Positions 58,895 to 64,000 of a stretch of DNA of 64,000 nt are shown piece after piece. The stretch is from Mycobacterium intracellulare ATCC 13950. GTDB taxonomy: Bacteria > Actinomycetota > Actinomycetes > Mycobacteriales > Mycobacteriaceae. The position numbers and the translations under genes are program-made. The notes under the pieces were generated by a model. It did no database searches, had not been told where the DNA came from, and worked only from the letters and a program-made list of their open reading frames with translations. The stretch is from assembly GCF_000277125.1 (NCBI RefSeq), contig NC_016946.1, positions 3,038,001 to 3,102,000 on the forward strand, written 5' to 3'. Numbering within the stretch: the stretch's first letter is position 1; each line of letters opens with the position of its first letter.

Positions 58895-60009
58895 CGACCG
58901 CCGCCCGGCTCGACACGACCATCGACGAGGTCACCGCGCAGGTCTACAAGATCCCCACCGACGCACCGGAAGCCGACGGGACCCTGGCCTGGTCGTCGAC
59001 CACGCTGGTGCTGGCCGAGGTGTCGGCCGGAGGCGAGCGCGGAATCGGCTACACCTATGGCGACGGCGCCTGCGGCAAGCTGATCACCGGGCCGCTGGCC
59101 GGCACGCTCACCGGGCACAACGCCATCGACATCCCCGCCCGGTGGGAGTCGATGGTCAAGGCGATGCGCAACAACGGGCGGCCGGGGTTGGTGTCGTGCG
59201 CGATCTCGGCGATCGACACCGCGCTGTGGGACCTCAAGGGCAAGCTGCTGGGGCTGCCGGTGTGCCGACTTCTCGGCATGGCGCATCCCGCGGTGCCGAT
59301 CTACGGCAGCGGCGGCTTCACCACGTACGACGAACGCACCACCCGCGCCCAGCTCGAACGCTGGGTCGACGAGTGGCAGATCCCGCGCGTCAAAATCAAG
59401 ATCGGCGAGTCATGGGGCTCCGACGAGCGTCGCGATCTTGATCGAATCGCCTTGGCGCGCAAGGTGATCGGTCCCGACACCGAACTCTACGTCGACGCCA
59501 ACGGGGCCTACCAACGCAAGCAGGCGATCCGGGTGGCCCACGCCATGGCCGATCACGACGTCACGTGGTTCGAAGAACCCGTCTCCTCGGACGACCTGGC
59601 CGGGCTCCGCGAGGTGCGCGACCAGGTGACCCCGGACGTCACCGCCGGCGAATACGGCTATGACCTGGCCTATTTCCACCGAATGCTGGCCGCCGGCGCG
59701 GTCGACTGCCTGCAGATCGACGTCACCCGCTGCGGGGGCATCACCGACTGGGTGCGCGCCGCCGCCGTGGCCGCCGCCCGCAACGTGGACGTCTCCGGGC
59801 ATTGCGCCCCCAACCTGCACGCCCACGTCGCCACCGCCATCCCGAATCTGCGGCACCTGGAGTACTTCCACGATCACCACCGCATCGAGCACATGCTCTT
59901 CGAGTGCGCGCTCGCCCCCGAGGGCGGCGCCCTGCGGCCGGATCAACACCGGCCCGGGTTCGGCCTGGAGTTCAAGCACAGCGACGCCGAGCGGTACCGG
60001 GTGGCCTGA
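58891..60009 (+). CDS. Enolase-superfamily enzyme (mandelate racemase/sugar-acid dehydratase group)
   Basis: A 372-residue member of the mandelate racemase/muconate lactonising superfamily. Visible: KxK base pair Lys168/Lys170 (RVKIKIG), metal ligands Asp202 (LYVDANGAY), Glu228/229 (WFEEPV) and Glu254 (TAGEYGYD), and a His in [11 protein letters not shown] near 305. These features point to the group that dehydrates acid sugars. The substrate may be the aldonic acid made by the GMC enzyme. The ATG overlaps the SDR stop (ATGA). Confidence 0.85.
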   Translation: MTTAARLDTTIDEVTAQVYKIPTDAPEADGTLAWSSTTLVLAEVSAGGERGIGYTYGDGACGKLITGPLAGTLTGHNAIDIPARWESMVKAMRNNGRPGLVSCAISAIDTALWDLKGKLLGLPVCRLLGMAHPAVPIYGSGGFTTYDERTTRAQLERWVDEWQIPRVKIKIGESWGSDERRDLDRIALARKVIGPDTELYVDANGAYQRKQAIRVAHAMADHDVTWFEEPVSSDDLAGLREVRDQVTPDVTAGEYGYDLAYFHRMLAAGAVDCLQIDVTRCGGITDWVRAAAVAAARNVDVSGHCAPNLHAHVATAIPNLRHLEYFHDHHRIEHMLFECALAPEGGALRPDQHRPGFGLEFKHSDAERYRVA

Positions 60010-60099
60010 GAACCCCGCCGCTGCCGGCAGGCATGGACGGGGCCAAAAACGGGAACCGATACGCCAGGGTTTTCACAAACGGAAATGGAGCAAGGCGCG

Positions 60100-60786
60100 A
60101 TGACAGTGAACTCGGACGACGAAACCGTGGAGCGCCACGAGGCGCTCATGCGTGACGTCGTCGAGGAGAGCGACCTCAGCGCGGTCGACTCGGTGCTCGG
60201 TCTCGGCGATCCGCAGCGCGTCGGCCGGTTCCGGTTCTTTCTGGACGGCCATCGCTGGGAATGGTCGGACGCGGTTGCGCGCATGCACGGCTACAAGCCC
60301 GGACAGGTGCAGCCCACCACGGAACTGTTGCTGCAACACAAGCATCCCGAGGACCGCGAACGGGTAGCGGCCGTGCTGGAGCGGGTGATGAAGGGGAAGC
60401 CGTTCAGCAGCCGGCACCGCATCATCGACACCGCCGGGCGCACCCACTGCGTCGTCGTCGCCGGGGATCGGATGGTCGACGACGCCGGTGCGCTGGCCGG
60501 CACGTCCGGCTTCTACGTCGACGTCACCGACTCGCTGCACACCGACATCACCAATGTGCTGTCGGCGGTCGCCGACGCCCGAGCCCGCATCGAGCAGGCC
60601 AAGGGCGTGCTGATGGTCACCTACGGCATTTCCGCCGAGCGGGCGTTCGACATCCTGGTGTGGCGTTCCCAGGAGTCCAACCTCAAGGTGCGCGACGTCG
60701 CCGGCCGCTTCCTGGACGCCGTGGCCAGCAAGGCGTCAGCGGAAACGCAAAGCCATGTGGACCAGGCGCTGCTGACGCTGGAATAG
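60100..60786 (+). CDS. PAS and ANTAR domain regulator (second copy)
   Basis: A 228-residue protein: a PAS domain (about 35-145, with FLDGHRWEWSDAVARMHGY and HRIIDTAGRTHCVVVAGD) and an ANTAR domain (about 160-220, RIEQAKGVLMVTYGISAERAFDILVWRSQ). It would bind paired RNA hairpins and cause antitermination. ATG 60100 is preferred to 60085, which sits on the ribosome site. It lies 90 bp after the sugar operon and could regulate it or sense its redox state. Confidence 0.85.
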   Translation: MTVNSDDETVERHEALMRDVVEESDLSAVDSVLGLGDPQRVGRFRFFLDGHRWEWSDAVARMHGYKPGQVQPTTELLLQHKHPEDRERVAAVLERVMKGKPFSSRHRIIDTAGRTHCVVVAGDRMVDDAGALAGTSGFYVDVTDSLHTDITNVLSAVADARARIEQAKGVLMVTYGISAERAFDILVWRSQESNLKVRDVAGRFLDAVASKASAETQSHVDQALLTLE

Positions 60787-60809
60787 CACGCGCCAGTAGG
60801 GTCGGGCCG

Positions 60810-62627
60810 GTGGCGCACCTACTCGGAGCCGAGGCCGTACACCTCGAATACCCGACCCGGGCGGTGTTCGGGTCGATCACGCTCGGGGTCAACGACGGCG
60901 CGCGAATCGGCATCGTCGGGCGCAACGGCGACGGCAAGTCCAGCCTGCTGCGGCTGCTCACCGGCCAGCAACAGCCCGACTCCGGCCGGGTCACCCGGCG
61001 CAGCGGGCTGCGGGTCGGCGCGCTAAGCCAGGCCGACACCCTGGACCCCGACCACACCGTGGGGTGGACCCTGGTCGGCGACGCCGCCGAACACCAGTGG
61101 GCCGGCGACCCGCGGGTCCGCGACGTGGTCACCGGGCTGGTCTCCGACATCGCTTGGGACGCAACGGTTGCCACGCTCTCCGGTGGGCAGCGCCGGCGGG
61201 TGCAGCTGGCCAGGTTGCTGGTGGGCGAATGGGACGTCATCGCGCTCGACGAGCCCACCAACCACCTGGACATCGAGGGGATCAGCTGGCTGGCCGGCCA
61301 CCTGAAGGGGCGCTGGGCGCGCAACACCGGCGGGCTGCTGCTGGTCACCCACGACCGCTGGTTCCTCGACGAGGTCGCCACCACGACGTGGGAGGTGCAC
61401 GACGGGATCGTCGAGCCGTTCGACGGCGGGTACGCGGCCTATGTGCTGCAGCGCGTCGAGCGAGACCGGATGGCCGCCGTCGCCGAAGCCAAGCGGCAGA
61501 ACCTGATGCGCAAGGAGCTGGCGTGGCTGCGTCGCGGCGCCCCGGCGCGGACCTCCAAGCCCAAGTTCCGGATCGAGGCCGCCAACCAGCTGATCGCCGA
61601 CGTGCCGCCGCCGCGTGACACCGTCGAGTTGGCCAAGCTGGCGAGCGCCCGGCTCGGCAAGGACGTGATCGATCTGCTCGACGTGTCGGTCTCGTTTGGC
61701 GGCCGGCCGGTGCTGCGCGACGTCGAGTGGCGGATCGCCCCGGGCGAGCGCACCGGCATCGTCGGGGCCAACGGCGCCGGGAAGTCCACGCTGCTGGGGT
61801 TGATCGACGGCACGATCGCGCCCGATGCCGGCCGCATCAAACGCGGCAAGACGGTGCGGCTGGCGGTCCTCGACCAACAGGGCGACGCGCTGGGCGCGGT
61901 CGACGACGACCGGATCGCCGACGTGCTGGGCCGGCTGCCCGGCGCCTACCAGGTCGACGGCCGTGAGGTGACCCCGGCTCAGCTGCTCGAGCGGCTCGGC
62001 TTCGGACGCGGCCAGCTGTCCGCCCGCGTGGCGGATCTCTCCGGCGGCGAGCGTCGGCGGCTGCAGCTGATGCTCACGTTGCTGTCCGAGCCCAACGTGT
62101 TGCTGCTCGACGAGCCGACCAACGACGTGGACACCGACACGCTGGCGGCAATGGAGGATCTGCTCGACTCCTGGGCGGGAACGCTGATCGTCGTCTCGCA
62201 CGACCGCTATCTGCTGGAGCGGGTCACCGATCAGCAGTACGCGGTGCTCGACGGCCGGTTGCGGCACCTGCCCGGCGGCGTCGACGAGTACCTGCGGCTG
62301 GCCGAGCGGCGGCAGGACGGGGCGGGCACCGAAGAGGCGCGGCCGGCGCAGGCTTCGCGGTCGGCGCAGGAGTCGCAGCCGTCGCAGGCGTCGCGGCCCG
62401 CGATGTCGGGCGCCCAGCGCCGCGCCGCCGAGAAAGAAGTAGCCTCCCTCGACCGCCAGCTCGCGCGGCTCGCGGACCGGATCGAGGACAAACACCACGA
62501 ACTCGCCGCCCACGACCAGTCCGACCATGTCGGCATCACCCGGCTCACGCAGGAGCTGCGCGCGCTCGAAGACGAGGTCGCCGCGACCGAGAGCCGTTGG
62601 CTGGAGCTTTCGGAATTGCTCGAATAG
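60810..62627 (+). CDS. ABC-F family ATPase
   Basis: A 605-residue protein with two ABC domains and no membrane segments: Walker A GRNGDGKSS and GANGAGKST, signatures LSGGQRRRVQLA and LSGGERRRLQLM, Walker B ALDEPTNHLD and LLDEPTNDVD. A low-complexity Gln/Ala/Ser linker (near 500-530) and a C-terminal coiled coil follow. ABC-F proteins act on ribosomes, in translation or antibiotic protection. It resembles the Rv1473 group more than EttA. The GTG start is at 60810, 23 bp after the regulator. Confidence 0.88.
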   Translation: MAHLLGAEAVHLEYPTRAVFGSITLGVNDGARIGIVGRNGDGKSSLLRLLTGQQQPDSGRVTRRSGLRVGALSQADTLDPDHTVGWTLVGDAAEHQWAGDPRVRDVVTGLVSDIAWDATVATLSGGQRRRVQLARLLVGEWDVIALDEPTNHLDIEGISWLAGHLKGRWARNTGGLLLVTHDRWFLDEVATTTWEVHDGIVEPFDGGYAAYVLQRVERDRMAAVAEAKRQNLMRKELAWLRRGAPARTSKPKFRIEAANQLIADVPPPRDTVELAKLASARLGKDVIDLLDVSVSFGGRPVLRDVEWRIAPGERTGIVGANGAGKSTLLGLIDGTIAPDAGRIKRGKTVRLAVLDQQGDALGAVDDDRIADVLGRLPGAYQVDGREVTPAQLLERLGFGRGQLSARVADLSGGERRRLQLMLTLLSEPNVLLLDEPTNDVDTDTLAAMEDLLDSWAGTLIVVSHDRYLLERVTDQQYAVLDGRLRHLPGGVDEYLRLAERRQDGAGTEEARPAQASRSAQESQPSQASRPAMSGAQRRAAEKEVASLDRQLARLADRIEDKHHELAAHDQSDHVGITRLTQELRALEDEVAATESRWLELSELLE

Positions 62628-62731
62628 CGGTGAGCGGCTACAGCTTTCGTGATGCGGTGTAGGTGTGCGACCTGGTGGTGTGAACGAATTTCGTTATGCC
62701 CCACTGTGTTTGATCGCCAGCACTGACCGGG

Positions 62732-64000
62732 CTAGTTGTTTGTCGGTGGTGGTTGGGGTTGGAAGGGGTCATACCACCACCAGTCGGCGCGCTCACCGGT
62801 AGGTCCCGGACACGGCGGCACCGCGGGCGGGGGTCGGGTGGGTGGGTGTGCCAGTGATCCCGGGCTCAGGATTTGGCCGGCCTCGTCGGTGACGGTCAGG
62901 GCGTCGGCGGGTCCGGTGAGGGTGATGGCGCCCCGGTGATGCAACCGGTGGTGATACGGGCAGACCAGCACCAGGTTGGCCAACTCCGTGGGGCCACCGT
63001 CTTCCCAGTGCCACAGGTGATGCGCGTGCAGGCCACGGCTGGCCCCACAACCGGGCACCACACAGGTGCGGTCGCGGTACTCCAGCGCGCGGCGCAGCCG
63101 CCGATTGATCACCCGCGTGGTCCGGCCGGCACCGATGACCTCACCCTCGCGTTCAAACCACACCTCACAGGTGGCATCACAGGTCAACAAGCGACGCTCG
63201 GCATCCGAGAGCAGCGGACCCAAATGCAGGGTTGCCGCGCGCTGCCCGACGTCGAGGTGGGCCACCACGGTGGTGTGCTGCCCATGGGGGCGGCGGGTGG
63301 CCTCGGCGTCCCAGCCCGCCTCCACCAGCCGCATCAACGCATCGACGGTGCTCGGCAACGGCGGCCGCTGATCGGATGAACCCGCGCCGTTTGCGTGGTC
63401 GTGTTTCCACTCGGCGATCAGCGCCTCACGATGAGACGCCAAAGCGGCGTCGAACTTCGCGGCATCCAAGTGGCCCAGCATGATCCGATAACAGGCGCCC
63501 CACTCGGTGGCGGTCGTAGTGATCGAACGCTCCGGCTCGATCTCGGGCCCAGGTTCGGACTCGGACTCTGACTCGGACCGAGGTTCAGGTTCGGGTCGCG
63601 GTTCCAGCTTCACCGCGGTACGCAACTGACTGACCGTCGCCACCGCGGCCAGCTGCGCGTAATGCTCATCAGATCCCTCACCCGCGCGCGCCGCGATCAC
63701 CCCAACCTGATCGGCCGACAACCGACCCTCCCGCAGGCCGGCGGCGCAGCGCGGAAACTCCTCGAGCCGGCCCGCAATCGCGGCCAGCGTGTGCGCATTG
63801 GCCGACGAACACCCCAGCTTCCAGGCCACCAACGCCGGCACCGAGCGCGCCCCGGTCACACCACACAACCCGTCACGATCAATCTCGGCCACGATCTCCA
63901 CAACGCGCCCATCAATCGCATTGCGCTGACCCGCCAACTCCGCCAACTCCCCAAACAACACCTCAAGACGGTCACTCGCAGTGACCACCACAGCCTCAGC
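62732..64000 (-). CDS. DUF222/HNH endonuclease-domain protein (13E12 family), 5' end at window edge
   Basis: At least 419 residues of a 13E12-type protein. The DUF222 region is N-terminal, and the HNH motif (CVVPGC...LHAHHLWHWEDGG...NLVLVCPYHHRLHH) is near 310-355. An acidic low-complexity insert (RSESESESEPGPEIEPERS) lies near 138-156. The C-terminal ~60 residues are Pro-rich. The frame is open to the right edge; GTG at 63991 is the first start inside the window, but the true start may lie beyond it. Mycobacterial genomes carry many diverged copies, often near mobile DNA. Confidence 0.85.
   Translation of the reverse strand, partial: AEAVVVTASDRLEVLFGELAELAGQRNAIDGRVVEIVAEIDRDGLCGVTGARSVPALVAWKLGCSSANAHTLAAIAGRLEEFPRCAAGLREGRLSADQVGVIAARAGEGSDEHYAQLAAVATVSQLRTAVKLEPRPEPEPRSESESESEPGPEIEPERSITTTATEWGACYRIMLGHLDAAKFDAALASHREALIAEWKHDHANGAGSSDQRPPLPSTVDALMRLVEAGWDAEATRRPHGQHTTVVAHLDVGQRAATLHLGPLLSDAERRLLTCDATCEVWFEREGEVIGAGRTTRVINRRLRRALEYRDRTCVVPGCGASRGLHAHHLWHWEDGGPTELANLVLVCPYHHRLHHRGAITLTGPADALTVTDEAGQILSPGSLAHPPTRPPPAVPPCPGPTGERADWWWYDPFQPQPPPTNN

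Overview
The window is high-GC actinobacterial DNA. Gene content and order place it in a slow-growing Mycobacterium, most like the M. avium complex. The minus-strand block at 25-52 kb follows the M. tuberculosis order Rv1713 (der) to Rv1683 almost gene for gene: der, cmk, rluB, scpB, scpA, parA, (COMT-like Rv1703c), xerD, Rv1700, pyrG, mctB, steA, recN, nadK, tlyA, Rv1693-Rv1690, tyrS, mpg, Rv1687c-Rv1683. Species assignment is an inference from memory of these families; no database was searched.

Layout. (1) 1-10.2 kb, minus strand: the 5' part of a very large nonribosomal peptide synthetase (C-A-PCP-E / C-A-MT-PCP / C...), cut by the left edge, preceded by its MbtH partner. A divergent Gap-family membrane protein (11.3 kb) lies beyond a ~1 kb lower-GC intergenic region with palindromes. 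The layout predicts an N-acylated peptide starting D-aa1, N-methyl-aa2, as in the lipopentapeptide known from M. avium subsp. paratuberculosis. (2) 12-19.6 kb: small accessory genes, namely a PAS-ANTAR regulator, a transglutaminase-like protein, DUF5994, a small basic protein, cspA, a DesA3-type desaturase, gabD2 and small membrane proteins. (3) 19.68-25.21 kb: a ~5.5 kb island between 45-bp direct repeats of the 3' half of tRNA-Pro(GGG). It has lower GC and no integrase. It carries a DUF6338 membrane protein with a small overlapping partner, an ORC/CDC6-like AAA ATPase, two orphan ORFs and a head-tail-connector-like phage gene.

(4) 25.2-45.6 kb: the conserved core. parA-scpA-scpB-rluB-cmk-der are chained by 1-4 nt overlaps; pyrG-nudix-xerD and steA-mctB are also coupled. 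Functions are chromosome condensation and segregation, CTP synthesis, cell separation and copper handling, DNA repair, NAD kinase, rRNA methylation and tyrosyl-tRNA synthesis. (5) 45.7-49.4 kb, plus strand: an ammonium transporter, then an ABC exporter plus TetR regulator operon. This operon has a leaderless start overlapped by two tandem 16-bp palindromes, and three 54-bp MIRU-like repeats between permease and regulator. (6) 49.4-52.6 kb, minus: a Trm112-like protein and the Rv1683-type lipase/acyl-CoA-synthetase fusion. (7) 53-60 kb, plus: a tightly packed operon for an apparent sugar oxidation pathway (small membrane protein, gluconate-dehydrogenase-subunit-3-like protein, GMC oxidoreductase, GH15 glycosidase, SDR, enolase-superfamily dehydratase). 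It is followed by a second PAS-ANTAR regulator, an ABC-F protein and a DUF222/HNH (13E12-type) protein that reaches the right edge.

Most promising for follow-up: the tRNA-Pro island and its ATPase/DUF6338 cargo, the NRPS-MbtH-Gap locus, the GMC/GH15/enolase-superfamily operon, and the operator-covered ABC/TetR operon.
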